64,000 nucleotides of DNA from Thiocapsa rosea (GCF_003634315.1 NZ_RBXL01000001.1:5188501-5252500); one strand, 5' to 3'; numbered from the stretch's first letter, positions 20,388-30,470 are shown. Notes: generated by a model not told the origin, from the sequence alone. Numbers and translations are program-made.

Positions 20388-21316
20388 GCACTCACCGCCG
20401 CCTCGAGATCGCCGGCCAGCTGCAGGATGTTGGCCGTTAGGGTTTCCGCGGCAAGCAGGAACTCGCCCGTCAGAGGTGGCGGGGTGCCGGCCAGATCGGC
20501 CTCGCGCACCTGTTCATCGTAGGGAAAGGCGGCAACCGGCGGCCAGTCGCCGAGCGAGCAGCGCAGTTTCAGCAATTCCCCGTGATTCCGATAGCCGCAC
20601 ACCACGGCATGGACGCGCGCGATTCCGAGATCGGCGGCGAGCCGCCGCACCGCTGCGGCGGTCTCCAGGCTGCGCTGTCCCGGCTCCACCACCACCAGCA
20701 CCAGATCGACCCCGGCAATGGTGCCCCGGCTCAGATGCTCCAGCCCGGCCTCGCTGTCGATCAGCGTAATATCGGCGGGCAGCGCCGAGGCATCGGACAG
20801 CAGACGCTGCAGAACGGCATGTTCGGCGCAATAACAACCCTCGCCGCCCGCCTTGCCCCAGCCGAGCGCCACCAGCGGATTGCCGCAGCCCCAGGTCACG
20901 GTTCCCCGCAGCAGGAGATCGCCGGTGTCGGGATTGAACTGGAAGAACCCGAGCGGCAAGGCGCCCACGCCGGCAGCGGTGCGAATCAGATCGTGCTGAC
21001 GGGCGAGCGGTTGCGGAGGTTCCGCGCCATCGAGCGGCAGGACCGAGGCCAGATTGGCATCCGGATCGGCATCCAGCGCCAGCACGCGCCGACCCTGTTC
21101 TACCAATGTCCGCGCCAGCGCACCAGCCACGGTCGTCTTACCAGCGCCGCCCTTGCCGACGATCGCGATGCGTAGCGGATGGGCGCTCGCGGCTGGCATG
21201 GTGGCCTTCGAGCCACGACGACTCGCACCGGAGCGGTGGTGGTGCGACAACGGATGCTGGACATCGGGACGCGCCGATCGCGCGTCGATCGGTTCGCTGG
21301 GTGGCGTTTGGCACAT
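20384..21316 (-). CDS. cooC: CO dehydrogenase maturation ATPase
   Basis: MinD/ParA-type ATPase that helps nickel insertion into CooS. It has the deviant P-loop IVGKGGAGKTTVAGAL, ALDADPDANLA, IDSEAGLEHLSRG, and a CxC-type pair in GEGCYCAEHAV that fits the metal-binding Cys-x-Cys of CooC dimers. The start is uncertain: ATG at 21316 has GGAG nine bases upstream, while ATG at 21199 would begin directly before the P-loop domain. The extra 39 residues hold PLSHHHRS. It lies between the ABC permease and cooS and is translationally coupled to cooS. Confidence 0.88.
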   Translation of the reverse strand: MCQTPPSEPIDARSARPDVQHPLSHHHRSGASRRGSKATMPAASAHPLRIAIVGKGGAGKTTVAGALARTLVEQGRRVLALDADPDANLASVLPLDGAEPPQPLARQHDLIRTAAGVGALPLGFFQFNPDTGDLLLRGTVTWGCGNPLVALGWGKAGGEGCYCAEHAVLQRLLSDASALPADITLIDSEAGLEHLSRGTIAGVDLVLVVVEPGQRSLETAAAVRRLAADLGIARVHAVVCGYRNHGELLKLRCSLGDWPPVAAFPYDEQVREADLAGTPPPLTGEFLLAAETLTANILQLAGDLEAAVSA

Positions 21317-21364
21317 GAGTGTTCGCTCCAGTAGATGGCCCATCGGGCCTATGGATGAGTCAGC

Positions 21365-22186
21365 TCAATCCCGCCGATCCCAGGCACGATGAGCCAGGCG
21401 CGCAGCGAGATCGAGCAGATAGCCGAGCATGCCTATGAAGAGGATCACGGCCATCAGCTCGCCGTAGGCCATGCGATCGCGGGTATCCAGAATGAAATAG
21501 CCGAGTCCGGCGTGGACGCCGAGCATCTCGGCCGGGACCAGCACCACCCAGATCAGCCCGATGGCCAAACGCACGCCGGTCAGCAGGTGGCTGACGATGG
21601 CCGGGATGATGATGCCGATCAGCACCTCCAGACGCCGGGCGGCCAGGCTGCGGGCGAGGCGCAGCCAGCGCGGGTCGATGGCCTGCACCCCGGCGGCGAC
21701 GTTCAGCGCGATGGGCCAGACGGCAGCGAAAGCGAGCAGGAAATAGACAGGCGCGTCGCCGATACCCAGCGCCATTACCGCCAGCGGCATCCAGGACAGC
21801 GGCGAGATCATCCGCAGGAACTGAAAGGTCGCCGTGGTGGAGCGTTCGAAGGCGCACGAGACGCCGACCAGCAGCCCGATCGGCACGCCGACGCCCAGTG
21901 CCAAGGCGAGCCCGACAATGACACGGCGCAAGCTGTCGACCGTGTGCGGCCAAAGCTCGCGGGTGTTCGCGAGCGTTGCAATCGCCTCCCATGTGGCTGC
22001 CGGCGAGAAGCGCGCAGCCATCGCCGAAGCGCCAAGGCCAGGCTGGGTCGCCAGCCACCAGAGCAGAAGGGTCACGACAAGTCCGCTGGCCGGCAGCAGG
22101 AACTGGGCGTGGAGCCGACCAGGCCATGCGGGCGGGGTGGACGACGCCAGGGATTGGGCCTCCGTGATCTCCTTGGCCTCGCTCAC
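21365..22186 (-). CDS. NitT/TauT-type ABC importer, permease
   Basis: A 273-aa inner-membrane permease of the SsuC/TauC/NrtB class with about six hydrophobic segments. The EAA-type loop is visible around LARSLAARRLEVLIGIIIPA and IVSHLLTGVRLAIGLIW. The GTG start at 22186 overlaps the substrate-binding protein stop (GTGA). It is followed within 50 bp by cooC. The transported compound is not known. Confidence 0.88.
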   Translation of the reverse strand: MSEAKEITEAQSLASSTPPAWPGRLHAQFLLPASGLVVTLLLWWLATQPGLGASAMAARFSPAATWEAIATLANTRELWPHTVDSLRRVIVGLALALGVGVPIGLLVGVSCAFERSTTATFQFLRMISPLSWMPLAVMALGIGDAPVYFLLAFAAVWPIALNVAAGVQAIDPRWLRLARSLAARRLEVLIGIIIPAIVSHLLTGVRLAIGLIWVVLVPAEMLGVHAGLGYFILDTRDRMAYGELMAVILFIGMLGYLLDLAARLAHRAWDRRD

Positions 22187-23355
22187 ACCGCGATCCTCTC
22201 CGTGCGCTCCCAACCACCGACCACGCCGAAGGCCGTCAGCCCGCCGAGGGACTCGACCGCGTTCCGCACGAAGCGGTCGTCGACCAGATCCCCGGCAACG
22301 AAGGCCGGATCCAGATCGGCCAGAAAGGCGTTGTCGCCCTCGACCTGCGTCTCCTTCAGCGCCCGCACCAAGGCCTCCGTGTAGGAGGGGAAGGGCCAGG
22401 GTTGGAAGTCGATCCGCTCGCGGTTCCAGTCGGTATGGCGATTGGCGCCGCTGGCCAGATATTCGCGGTCGCGTTCGGCGTTGGGTACCAGCACCCTTTC
22501 CAGGACGGGTTGCGGGAACGGGGTGTATTGACCGGGCCCGTCGCGGGCGAGCAACGCGGCGGTTTCCTCCCGGTGGCCGCGCATCCAGTGCTGGGCCTTG
22601 ACGACGGCGTTGACGACCTTCTGCGACCACTCGGGTCGCTCCTGAAGGTCCTTCTCATGCTGAAACACGACGCAGCAGGCGTGGTTGTTCCAGAAATCGC
22701 CGGTGAAGCGCAGGATCTTGCCGATCCCCTGGATCTCGGCCGCGGCATTGAAGGGTTCGGCAACGATGAAGCCGGCAATGGAGCCGTTCGCCAGCGCCGA
22801 TCCCATGTCGGCAGGGGCCATGACCGTGAGGGCGACCTCGTTCGGTGCCAGCTTCCCCTTGGGGCGGGTAACCAGGGTCAGCTCGGCCTCGCGCAGCAGT
22901 TGTTGCAGCACCACGTTGTGGATCGAGTACCAGAAGGGGATGGCGACCTGTTGGCCACCGAGATCCTTGACCGACTCGATCGACGGCGCGACGGTCAGTG
23001 CCGATCCGGCCATGTGATTCCAGGCCGTCACCTTGGCCGGGAAATGCGATCCATAGCGTGCCCAAACAGTGATCGGCGACAGCAGATGGACCACATTCAC
23101 CTGCCCGGCCATAAATGCCTCAACGATCTGCGCCCAGGATCGGAACAGCCGTGGCGACTCGGCCGTGAGACCCTCGGCCTCGAAAAGTTGGCGGGCATGG
23201 GCGATCAACAACGGCGAGCTGTCGGTGATCGGCAGGTAGCCGATGCGCACCGTGTCGTCCGCGGGCGCGGCCCAGGTCGGCAGGGTCGCGCCGGCGGTGA
23301 GCAGCGCGGACAGGCGCAGGAACTCGCGCCGGGAGAGATCGAGTGTCGTGCTCAT
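22183..23355 (-). CDS. NitT/TauT-type ABC importer, substrate-binding protein
   Basis: A 390-aa periplasmic binding protein of the CmpA/NrtA/SsuA class. A Tat signal (SRREFLRLSALL) is followed by RIGYLPITDSSPLLIA, QIVEAFMAGQVNVVHL, DLGGQQVAIPFWYSIHNVVL and GFIVAEPFNAAAEIQGI. The family imports nitrate, bicarbonate, sulfonates, taurine or thiamine precursors. The ligand cannot be read here, and the cooC-cooS context could hint at a metal complex or a carbon/nitrogen oxyanion. It is coupled by ATGA/GTGA overlaps to both neighbours. Confidence 0.87.
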   Translation of the reverse strand: MSTTLDLSRREFLRLSALLTAGATLPTWAAPADDTVRIGYLPITDSSPLLIAHARQLFEAEGLTAESPRLFRSWAQIVEAFMAGQVNVVHLLSPITVWARYGSHFPAKVTAWNHMAGSALTVAPSIESVKDLGGQQVAIPFWYSIHNVVLQQLLREAELTLVTRPKGKLAPNEVALTVMAPADMGSALANGSIAGFIVAEPFNAAAEIQGIGKILRFTGDFWNNHACCVVFQHEKDLQERPEWSQKVVNAVVKAQHWMRGHREETAALLARDGPGQYTPFPQPVLERVLVPNAERDREYLASGANRHTDWNRERIDFQPWPFPSYTEALVRALKETQVEGDNAFLADLDPAFVAGDLVDDRFVRNAVESLGGLTAFGVVGGWERTERIAV

Positions 23356-24203
23356 GGAGTCTCCGATATCGCCAGGGGGTCGAGGGGTAAACGGTATGAG
23401 GCGGGGCGTGCCGACACGCTATGAACGGGGACCTGCGATGTCCTGTGCCGGGTCAGTGCGTCGAGGATCTCACCCCGCAGATCGAGGATCCGGGGGGTAT
23501 GCCGCGCCCGCGGGGCCGGTCCCAACACGCCGAGCAGGCCCCATTCGCCGACGATTCCGGCGGGGCGTCCGCCCATCAGCAGCACCCGATCCGACACCCG
23601 CAGGGCCTCGTCGATGTCGTGGGTGACCAACAGGGCCGCGCTCGCGCGCCGATGGACCAGCTCGGTCAGCAGGGCCTGCATCGCCTCGCGGGTAATGGCG
23701 TCCAACGCGGAAAAAGGCTCGTCGAGCAGGATCAGGGCCGGCTGGCGTCCCAGTGCACGGGCCAGCGCCAGACGCTGGGCCATGCCCCCGGAAAGCTGAT
23801 GCGGGTAGCGTCGGGCGTGCTCGGCCAGTCCAACATCGGCCAGGGCCGCAGCGACCCGCGCCCGACGCGCGGCGCGCGGCAGCCCGAGACGGCGGAATCC
23901 CAGGCCAAAGCCGGCATTGCCCTCGACCGACAGCCAGGGCAGCAGACAGGGATCCTGGAACACCACCGCAACCTCGCCCGGCGTGCGTTGGACCGGTGTG
24001 CCGCGAAAATGGATCGCGCCCGCCGAGGGGCTGGCCAGTCCGCCCAGCAGACCGAGCAGCGAGGACTTGCCGCAGCCTGACTCGCCGACCAGGGCGACGA
24101 TCTCACGCGGACGCACGGCTAAATCCACGCCCGTGAAGACGGGTGGGGCGCCGCAATGGTAGCTCAGGGCGAGCCCGCGCGCGGAGAGGAGCGGTGTCGA
24201 CAT
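23352..24203 (-). CDS. NitT/TauT-type ABC importer, ATP-binding subunit
   Basis: A 283-aa ATPase. Walker A is GESGCGKSS, the Q-loop AVVFQDPCLLPW, the signature LSGGMAQRLALAR, Walker B LILLDEPFSALD and the H-loop VTHDIDEAL. It is the first gene of the ABC-cooC-cooS operon. ATG at 24203 was chosen because the domain begins directly after it; the longer frame upstream has no supporting site. Its stop overlaps the next start. Confidence 0.9.
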   Translation of the reverse strand: MSTPLLSARGLALSYHCGAPPVFTGVDLAVRPREIVALVGESGCGKSSLLGLLGGLASPSAGAIHFRGTPVQRTPGEVAVVFQDPCLLPWLSVEGNAGFGLGFRRLGLPRAARRARVAAALADVGLAEHARRYPHQLSGGMAQRLALARALGRQPALILLDEPFSALDAITREAMQALLTELVHRRASAALLVTHDIDEALRVSDRVLLMGGRPAGIVGEWGLLGVLGPAPRARHTPRILDLRGEILDALTRHRTSQVPVHSVSARPASYRLPLDPLAISETP

Positions 24204-24406
24204 GCGTTGAATCCGAATGGCCTTGATGGGGCGCAAGCGTGCAAGAGACCCGCAGCCATCCAAACCAATTTTTTCTGCTGAGTTTTTCGCGGTTCGTCGC
24301 GGTCGAAGGATGGCTGACCGAGGACAGCGCTCAGTCAGGTCGGTTTGGCCTCGCTATGCGATCATTCGCAATTCTTGTCTTCCACCTGACATCGACAGGA
24401 GCGCCC
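24204..24406. promoter_or_regulatory. Divergent region between the ABC-cooCS operon and DUF411 gene
   Basis: About 200 bp containing the T-rich stretch AATTTTTTCTGCTGAGTTTT (24268-24287). It must hold the promoter of the ABC-cooC-cooS operon on one strand and that of the DUF411 gene on the other. No defined operator was recognised. Confidence 0.4.
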
Positions 24407-24871
24407 ATGCTGCCCGATACCGCCACACTGTTTCCTCGAAACCTGCTCTCCGGCTTGGTTTGCGCGGCAACCTTGACCTTCAACGCCGCCTTGGCCGCCG
24501 AGGAGGATGTCTTGATGCACAAGGATCCGAACTGCGGCTGTTGCGGCCAGTGGGCCGAGCATCTGCGCGCGAACGGCTTCAGCGTGAAAGAGATCGCGAC
24601 CCGTGAGATGGATTCGATCAAGCGCGACGCCGGGGTGCCCCCGGCTCTGGCCTCCTGTCATACCGCCCGGGTCGGCGGTTATGTCGTCGAGGGTCATGTC
24701 CCGGCTGACGATATCCGGCGTCTGCTCGCCGAGCGCCCGTCGGCGATCGGGATCTCGGCCCCCGGCATGCCGCTCGGCTCGCCGGGCATGGAAGGCGCCT
24801 ACCCCGCCGAGTCCTATCAGGTAATAAGTTTCGATGCCGAGGGGAAAACGCAGGTGTTTGCCGAGCACTGA
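24407..24871 (+). CDS. DUF411 periplasmic metal-binding protein
   Basis: A 154-aa secreted protein. ATG at 24407 follows AGGAG. The signal peptide ends at AALAAEE. The DUF411 core has the CxCC cluster PNCGCCGQW, the MDSIKRDAGVPPALASCHTA region with a further Cys and His, and GHVPADDI. The family is usually linked to copper handling in the periplasm (family knowledge). It is divergent from the ABC-cooCS operon. Nothing in the sequence ties it directly to CODH. Confidence 0.85.
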   Translation: MLPDTATLFPRNLLSGLVCAATLTFNAALAAEEDVLMHKDPNCGCCGQWAEHLRANGFSVKEIATREMDSIKRDAGVPPALASCHTARVGGYVVEGHVPADDIRRLLAERPSAIGISAPGMPLGSPGMEGAYPAESYQVISFDAEGKTQVFAEH

Positions 24872-24996
24872 CTGCCCACCTGCCAGCTTGCTGACAGGCG
24901 CAGTCAGCCTTTGGTCAGCACTCCTGCGTTACCTTGCACCCAAGGTCGCGACTCCTCGCGACCAACCACTTCAAGGCAACAGCCGGAGCGCGAACC

Positions 24997-25215
24997 GTGA
25001 ACACCTCTTCAATCCAGCATCCCGCACAGACGAGCGTGCTCGGCATCATGCGGACACGCAGAGGTCTCGCGGCCAGGAGTGTCCGTACCCCACCCGTCCG
25101 GCAGCGGCCGACGTTCGTCTTACGCCGCGCGGTCGAGCCGACGGTGTCGATCGAGGACGCAATCGCCCGCTACCTGGCGGATCAGCCCCCGCAGCTCTAT
25201 CGCAGCGGCGCCTGA
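24997..25215 (+). CDS. Small conserved-looking hypothetical protein
   Basis: A 72-codon frame from GTG at 24997 with GGAG about eight bases upstream. It is basic in the middle and ends with a helical-looking SIEDAIARYLADQPPQLY. It converges on cysB. GC3 bias and the ribosome-binding site favour a real gene, but no family was recognised. Confidence 0.4.
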   Translation: MNTSSIQHPAQTSVLGIMRTRRGLAARSVRTPPVRQRPTFVLRRAVEPTVSIEDAIARYLADQPPQLYRSGA

Positions 25216-25230
25216 TCTTCGCGTCCGGGA

Positions 25231-26166
25231 TCAGGGCAGCGCTGCCTTGGGGAACACCGCCTCCTTGACCTGCTCCGCGGTCAGTGCCGGGGCGCATTCC
25301 AAAATGAAGCGTACCGCATAGTCACGCAGATAGTGACCGCGCCGCAGGCCCAGGCGGGCGGTATTGACGTCGAACATGTCCGGGGTGTCGAGCAGGCACA
25401 AGCCCGCATCGCGAGCGGGGTCGAAGGCCATGGCCGCGATGATGCCGACGCCCAGCCCCAGCTCCACGTAAGCCTTGATGACATCGGCGTCGAGCGCGGA
25501 CATGACCACATCGGGGGCCAGTCCGGCGCGGGCGAAGGCGGCGTCGATACGCGCACGGCCCGTGTGGCCCGGGTAGTAGGTGATGATCGGATAGTCTGCA
25601 ATCGCGCTGAGGGTCAGGGGCGCGACCCCGGCCAGCGGATGGGTGATCGGGACGATCACCGCATGCCGCCACCGGTAATAGGGGAAGCTGACCAGATCCT
25701 CTTCGCTCCCGAGCGCCTCGGTGGCGATCCCGATGTCCACCCGACCGTCGCGCAGCAGGCTGACGATCTCCCCCGGTCCGCACTCGTGGAGCTCCAGATA
25801 GACCTTCGGAAACGCCTGCTTGAATCGGGTCACCACCGCAGGCAAGGCATAACGTGCCTGGGTGTGGGTCGTCGCGATGGCCAGGTGACCCGTATCCTGC
25901 TGCGCGAATTGCTCGCCGAGATGTTTCATGTTCTGGGTGTCGATCAAGATGCGCTCGACGATCGGCAGCAGCTCTTTGCCGGGCTCGGTCAATCCGAGCA
26001 GCCGCTTGCCGCGGCGCACGAACAGCTCCATGCCGAGCTCGTCCTCCAGATCCTTGATGTGTTTGGAGACACCGGATTGAGCGGTATAGAGCGCGTTCGC
26101 GACCTCGGTCAGGTTGAAGTTGCGCCGGACCGTCTCGCGGACGATCCGCAGTTGTTGGAGGTTCAT
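25231..26166 (-). CDS. cysB: LysR-type regulator of sulfur assimilation (CysB-like)
   Basis: A 311-aa LysR protein. The HTH reaches about residue 60 (LTEVANALYTAQSGVSKHIK, as in CysB). The ligand domain has ATTHTQARYALPAVV, the sulfate/acetylserine-binding threonine region of CysB. It lies directly downstream of cysA on the same strand, two bases away, at the end of the sulfate transport operon. It probably activates cys genes in response to O-acetylserine. A second close paralogue lies at 35312-36253. Confidence 0.88.
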   Translation of the reverse strand: MNLQQLRIVRETVRRNFNLTEVANALYTAQSGVSKHIKDLEDELGMELFVRRGKRLLGLTEPGKELLPIVERILIDTQNMKHLGEQFAQQDTGHLAIATTHTQARYALPAVVTRFKQAFPKVYLELHECGPGEIVSLLRDGRVDIGIATEALGSEEDLVSFPYYRWRHAVIVPITHPLAGVAPLTLSAIADYPIITYYPGHTGRARIDAAFARAGLAPDVVMSALDADVIKAYVELGLGVGIIAAMAFDPARDAGLCLLDTPDMFDVNTARLGLRRGHYLRDYAVRFILECAPALTAEQVKEAVFPKAALP

Positions 26167-26167
26167 C

Positions 26168-27253
26168 TCAGGCCGCCTGACTCGGGAAGACGCGAATCCG
26201 GGCCGGGACCAGCCGCACCATTTGCCCGCGGGTCAGCGCCAAGGCGTCGACCTGCGCACGCGGCATAACGACCTCGTAATGGGCCGGCTCTCCGCGCACC
26301 GCGGCACCCGGTAGACTGTCGAGTTCCACCCGGACGTCGGCGCCGAAGATCAGGACGCGCTCCACGACGGCCGCGACCCCGTGCGGCGTGTCCGGATCGG
26401 TCTCGATCCTCAGCTCGTGGGGGCGCGAGAACGCCACTGCTTCGGCGCCGTGGATCACCTGTGTCTGCTGGTGCGGCAGGGTCGCCTCGCCGACGCGCAG
26501 ATGCGGCCCCTCGATACGTCCGTGAAAGACATTGACCGCGCCGAGAAACCCGTAGACGAAGGGGGTGGCCGGGTGCTCGTAGACCTCGGTCGGGGTGTCG
26601 ACCTGCTCGACGCGGCCACGGTTCATCAGGACCACCCGATCCGACACCTCGAGGGCCTCTTCCTGGTCGTGCGTGACGAAGATCGAGGTCACCTTAAGCT
26701 CGTCGTGCAATCGCCTCATCCAGCGGCGCAGCTCCTTGCGCACCTGGGCATCGAGTGCACCGAACGGCTCGTCGAGCAGCAGAACGCGCGGCTCGACGGC
26801 CAAGGCACGGGCCAGCGCGACGCGCTGGCGCTGACCGCCGGACAACTGCGCCGGGAAGCGCTCGGCCAGCGCGTCGAGCTGGACCAGATCGAGCAGGCGA
26901 TGGACCCGCCGGCGAATCTCGGCGTCGTCGGGACGTTCGCGTCGTGGCTTCACGCGCAGCCCGAAGGCGACGTTCTCGAGCACGGTCATGTGACGAAAGA
27001 GCGCATAGTGCTGGAAGACGAACCCGACCCGTCGTTGGCGCACATGGGTGTCGGAGGCATCCTCGCCCTCCAGGATGACGCGACCGGAGTCGGCTGTTTC
27101 CAAGCCCGCGATGACGCGCAAGAGCGTGGTCTTGCCGCACCCCGAAGGTCCCAGCAGCGCCGTCAAGGCACCGGTCGGGAAATCGAGCGACACCTGATCC
27201 AGCGCGACGAACGCGCCGAATTGCTTATGAATCTCTTTGACTTGGATGCTCAT
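26168..27253 (-). CDS. cysA: Sulfate/thiosulfate ABC importer, ATP-binding subunit
   Basis: A 361-aa ATPase: Walker [11 protein letters not shown]-loop [12 protein letters not shown], signature [13 protein letters not shown], Walker [14 protein letters not shown] and H-loop [12 protein letters not shown]-terminal TOBE-type regulatory domain follows (about 240-361). The [15 protein letters not shown]-like opening and cysT-cysW context identify it as CysA. It follows cysW by ten bases. Confidence 0.93.
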   Translation of the reverse strand: MSIQVKEIHKQFGAFVALDQVSLDFPTGALTALLGPSGCGKTTLLRVIAGLETADSGRVILEGEDASDTHVRQRRVGFVFQHYALFRHMTVLENVAFGLRVKPRRERPDDAEIRRRVHRLLDLVQLDALAERFPAQLSGGQRQRVALARALAVEPRVLLLDEPFGALDAQVRKELRRWMRRLHDELKVTSIFVTHDQEEALEVSDRVVLMNRGRVEQVDTPTEVYEHPATPFVYGFLGAVNVFHGRIEGPHLRVGEATLPHQQTQVIHGAEAVAFSRPHELRIETDPDTPHGVAAVVERVLIFGADVRVELDSLPGAAVRGEPAHYEVVMPRAQVDALALTRGQMVRLVPARIRVFPSQAA

Positions 27254-27263
27254 GGATTGGTCC

Positions 27264-28145
27264 TTAGACGGTGTCCCGAAGGCCTCGCTCGACCTTCCAC
27301 TCGATGAAGGTCTTCAGCCCCAAGGTCACCAGCGCCAGCAGCGCCAACAGCGAGGCTACCGCGAAGGCCGCAGCGAAATTGTATTCGTTGTAGAGGATCT
27401 CGACATGCAGCGGCATGGTGTTGGTGTGACCGCGGATATGGCCGGAGACGACGCTCACCGCGCCGAACTCGCCCATCGCGCGGGCGTTGCACAGGATCAC
27501 CCCGTAGAGCAGGCCCCATTTGATGTTGGGGAGCGTCACGCGCCACAAGGTTTGAAGACCGTTGGCGCCGAGCACGACGGCGGCCTCTTCTTCCTCGCGA
27601 CCCTGCGCCTCCATCAAGGGGATCAGCTCGCGGGCGACGAAGGGAACGGTGATGAACACGGTCGCCAGAACGATCCCGGGGACGGCGAAGATGATCTTGA
27701 TGTCATGCTCGAACAGCCAGGCGCCGAACCAGCCATGGGCGCCGAACAGCAGGACGAAGATCAGGCCCGCGATCACCGGCGAAACCGAGAATGGCAGATC
27801 GATCAGGGTGGTGAGAAAACGCTTGCCGCGGAACTCGAACTTCGCGATCGCCCAGGCCGCTGCGACCCCGAACACCAGATTGAGAGGCACCGAGATGGCG
27901 GCAACGAGCAAGGTCAGGCGAACCGCCGCCAAGGCGTCCGGCTCGGTCACTGCCGTAAGATAGGTGCCCCAACCCTTGCGCAGCGCCTCCGTGAAGACCG
28001 CGAGGAGCGGCAACAGCAGGAACAGCACAAAGAAGGACAGTGCCGCAAACAGGATCAGCCACTTCACCCAGAGAACCTCGCGGGTGGCCGCGCTGGCCTC
28101 ATAGCGGCGAGCATCCGTGCGGGCATGGACGACAGCGACACCCAT
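27264..28145 (-). CDS. cysW: Sulfate/thiosulfate ABC importer, permease CysW
   Basis: A 293-aa inner-membrane permease with about six hydrophobic segments. The EAA loop is [25 protein letters not shown] (read as two parts), followed by [18 protein letters not shown], typical of CysW. ATG at 28145 follows GGAGGA and shares one base with the cysT stop. Longer upstream sequence in this frame lies inside cysT and was rejected. Confidence 0.93.
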   Translation of the reverse strand: MGVAVVHARTDARRYEASAATREVLWVKWLILFAALSFFVLFLLLPLLAVFTEALRKGWGTYLTAVTEPDALAAVRLTLLVAAISVPLNLVFGVAAAWAIAKFEFRGKRFLTTLIDLPFSVSPVIAGLIFVLLFGAHGWFGAWLFEHDIKIIFAVPGIVLATVFITVPFVARELIPLMEAQGREEEEAAVVLGANGLQTLWRVTLPNIKWGLLYGVILCNARAMGEFGAVSVVSGHIRGHTNTMPLHVEILYNEYNFAAAFAVASLLALLALVTLGLKTFIEWKVERGLRDTV

Positions 28146-28999
28146 CAGCGATTCCTCCCGGTCCGCTTCGCACTCCAGGCCTGCAACAGATTGATGGCCA
28201 GCAGCATGAGAAAGGAAAAGACCAACATGACCAGGGCGACGGCGGTCGCGCCGGTGTAGTCGTACTGCTCGAGCTTGGTCATGATGATGAGCGGCGTGAT
28301 CTCGGACACCATCGGGATATTCCCGGCGATGAAGATGACCGACCCGTACTCCCCGACGGCCCGAGCAAAGGCCAGCGCGAAGCCCGTCAGGAGCGCCGGC
28401 AGCAGGATGGGCAGGAGCACCTTGGTGAAGGTCTGCCAGCGGTTGGCGCCCAGGCTCGCCGCAGCCTCTTCCAGCTCGGTCTCCAGGTCCTCGAGGATGG
28501 GTTGAACGGTGCGCACCACGAAGGGAACGCCGATGAATACCAGAGCCACCAGCACACCGAGCGGCGTGAAGGCGACCTTGATGCCGAGCGGTGCGAGGAG
28601 GCTGCCGATCCAGCCGTTGCCGGCATAGAGCGCGGTGAGGGCGATGCCGGCCACCGCGGTGGGCAACGCGAAGGGCAGATCCACCAGCGCGTCGATCAGC
28701 TTCTTGCCCGGGAAGCTGTACCGAACCAGCGACCAAGCCAACATCAGACCGAAGACCGCGTTGATCGCCGCCGCCAGCAGCGACGCACCGAACGAGAGCT
28801 TGTAGGTGGCCACCACCCGCGGGGCGGAGACAATGGCCCAGAATTCGCCCCATGACAGGGTCGCCGTCTTGATGAAGACCGCCGACAGCGGAATCAGCAC
28901 GATGAGAGACAGATAGACCAAGGTGTAGCCGAGTGCGAGGCCGAAGCCGGGCAGCACGCGGGTCTGACGCGTGGGGTTAAAGAAGGTCGCAACGCCCAT
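28145..28999 (-). CDS. cysT: Sulfate/thiosulfate ABC importer, permease CysT
   Basis: A 284-aa membrane permease, also known as CysU. It shows [20 protein letters not shown], the EAA loop [15 protein letters not shown], and [18 protein letters not shown]. It heads the cysTWA-cysB operon and is coupled to cysW. Its ATG overlaps the stop of a possible 21-codon upstream frame (TAATG). Confidence 0.93.
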   Translation of the reverse strand: MGVATFFNPTRQTRVLPGFGLALGYTLVYLSLIVLIPLSAVFIKTATLSWGEFWAIVSAPRVVATYKLSFGASLLAAAINAVFGLMLAWSLVRYSFPGKKLIDALVDLPFALPTAVAGIALTALYAGNGWIGSLLAPLGIKVAFTPLGVLVALVFIGVPFVVRTVQPILEDLETELEEAAASLGANRWQTFTKVLLPILLPALLTGFALAFARAVGEYGSVIFIAGNIPMVSEITPLIIMTKLEQYDYTGATAVALVMLVFSFLMLLAINLLQAWSAKRTGRNR

Positions 29000-29064
29000 T
29001 ATGGCTTTACCGGGGTGGGGCCGAGGGTGCCGACATCGGCAACAGGCTTGGAATCCAGTGTCAT
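28999..29064 (-). CDS. Possible 21-aa leader peptide upstream of cysT
   Basis: A short frame MTLDSKPVADVGTLGPTPVK ending in TAATG, so its stop shares a base with the cysT start. No strong ribosome-binding site precedes it. The coupling could give translational control of cysT; coincidence is equally possible. Confidence 0.3.
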   Translation of the reverse strand: MTLDSKPVADVGTLGPTPVKP

Positions 29065-29360
29065 GGCGGCTTGTCTCGAGATTCGGAGAACAACCAGGCT
29101 AGTGCAAGACGCACCTCGCCGGAACCGTCGAATCATGCTTTGGTTATCAGGTTTCGCGATAAGGACTGTTGTCGCAGGATCGCGCCGAACCACGGCTGCT
29201 GCACCGCCCGTGATACCCGCACGGCCGAGCCAACGCGCTCGCGCCACCACAGAACGCGATTTCGTCGATAAGGTTTGCGGATTTCGTTGTTAGGCGCGGC
29301 TCGACGATGGTGATTCAATCCCGGTCTCGATTCCCTTTCGACAGCCAAAAGGACCAGACC
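29065..29360. promoter_or_regulatory. Divergent control region between cysTWA and the sulfate-binding protein
   Basis: About 300 bp with no convincing gene. It holds the promoters of the cysTWA-cysB operon and of the divergent binding-protein gene, and is an expected CysB target zone. AT-richer sequence lies around 29130-29160. Confidence 0.4.
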
Positions 29361-30368
29361 ATGATCGTCACATTGACCCCGAAATCCATACTCGCCGCCG
29401 CCGTGCTCGGCCTGTCGACCCTCGGGATGGCACACGCCGAGACCATCCTGCTGAATGTCTCCTACGATCCGACGCGCGAGCTTTACCAGGAATTCAACCC
29501 GGCCTTCAGCAAACACTGGGAGGAGAAGACCGGCGAGAAGGTCACGATTCAACAGTCGCACGGCGGGGCCGGCAAGCAGGCGCGCGCGGTGATCGACGGA
29601 TTGGAAGCCGATGTCGTGACCCTGGCGCTGGCCTACGACATCGATGCCATCGCCGAGACCGGTTTCCTGGCCGAGGACTGGCAGTCGCGACTGCCGCTGA
29701 ACAGCTCGCCCTACACTTCGACCATCGTCTTCTTGGTCCGCAAGGGCAATCCGAAAGGGATCAAGGACTGGGGAGATCTGGTCAACGAGGGAGTCGCCGT
29801 GATTACGCCCAATCCCAAGACCTCGGGCGGCGCGCGATGGAACTATCTGGCGGGCTGGGCCTGGGCCGAGAAGGAATACGGCGGCGACGAGGCCCGGGTG
29901 AAGGACTACATCGCACGACTCTACAAGAATGTCCCGGTGCTCGATTCGGGTGCCCGCGGCTCGACCACCACCTTCGTGCAGCGCGAGCTCGGCGATGTCT
30001 TCCTCTCCTGGGAAAACGAGGCATTCCTCGCATTGAAGGAGTTCGGCGAGGACAAGTTCGAGATCGTCGTCCCATCCCTGTCGATCCTCGCCGAACCGCC
30101 GGTCACGGTGGTGGATCGCACCGTGGACAAGAAGGGGACCCGCGCCGTGGCGACGGCCTATCTGGAATTCCTCTACTCGCCGGAAGGACAGGAGTTAGCC
30201 GGCAAACACTTCTATCGTCCCACCGACCCCGAGGTCGCCGCACAATACAAGGATCAGTTCGTGGAGGTCGATCTGGTGACGATCGAAGACCTGGGCGGCT
30301 GGAAGGCCGCGCAGGAGAAACACTTCGCCGACGGCGGAATCTTCGACCAAATCTATAGCGTTCGCTGA
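29361..30368 (+). CDS. Periplasmic sulfate-binding protein
   Basis: A 335-aa substrate-binding protein of the Sbp/CysP family. ATG at 29361 follows AAGGA, and the signal peptide ends at MAHAET. Typical segments are [38 protein letters not shown] (the anion-binding loop), [20 protein letters not shown] and [12 protein letters not shown]. It is divergent from cysTWA, which encode the membrane and ATPase parts. Sulfate versus thiosulfate preference is not certain, so no symbol is given. Confidence 0.92.
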   Translation: MIVTLTPKSILAAAVLGLSTLGMAHAETILLNVSYDPTRELYQEFNPAFSKHWEEKTGEKVTIQQSHGGAGKQARAVIDGLEADVVTLALAYDIDAIAETGFLAEDWQSRLPLNSSPYTSTIVFLVRKGNPKGIKDWGDLVNEGVAVITPNPKTSGGARWNYLAGWAWAEKEYGGDEARVKDYIARLYKNVPVLDSGARGSTTTFVQRELGDVFLSWENEAFLALKEFGEDKFEIVVPSLSILAEPPVTVVDRTVDKKGTRAVATAYLEFLYSPEGQELAGKHFYRPTDPEVAAQYKDQFVEVDLVTIEDLGGWKAAQEKHFADGGIFDQIYSVR

Positions 30369-30430
30369 TCGATGGCGTGTCGGGCCGAGCGCGAGCGAGG
30401 CCCGGCGTTCGCAGCGATCCGGAGTGCCGG

Positions 30431-30462
30431 AGGTTGGGCCGCGCTTCGGCTCGGCCAAACCT
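30431..30462. terminator. Hairpin between convergent sulfate-binding protein and cysNC genes
   Basis: AGGTTGGGCCG (30431-30441) pairs with CGGCCAAACCT (30452-30462) with one mismatch around a 10-base loop. It lies between two convergent genes. There is no clear T-run, so termination is likely but not classical. Confidence 0.45.
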
Positions 30463-30470
30463 ACGCGGCC

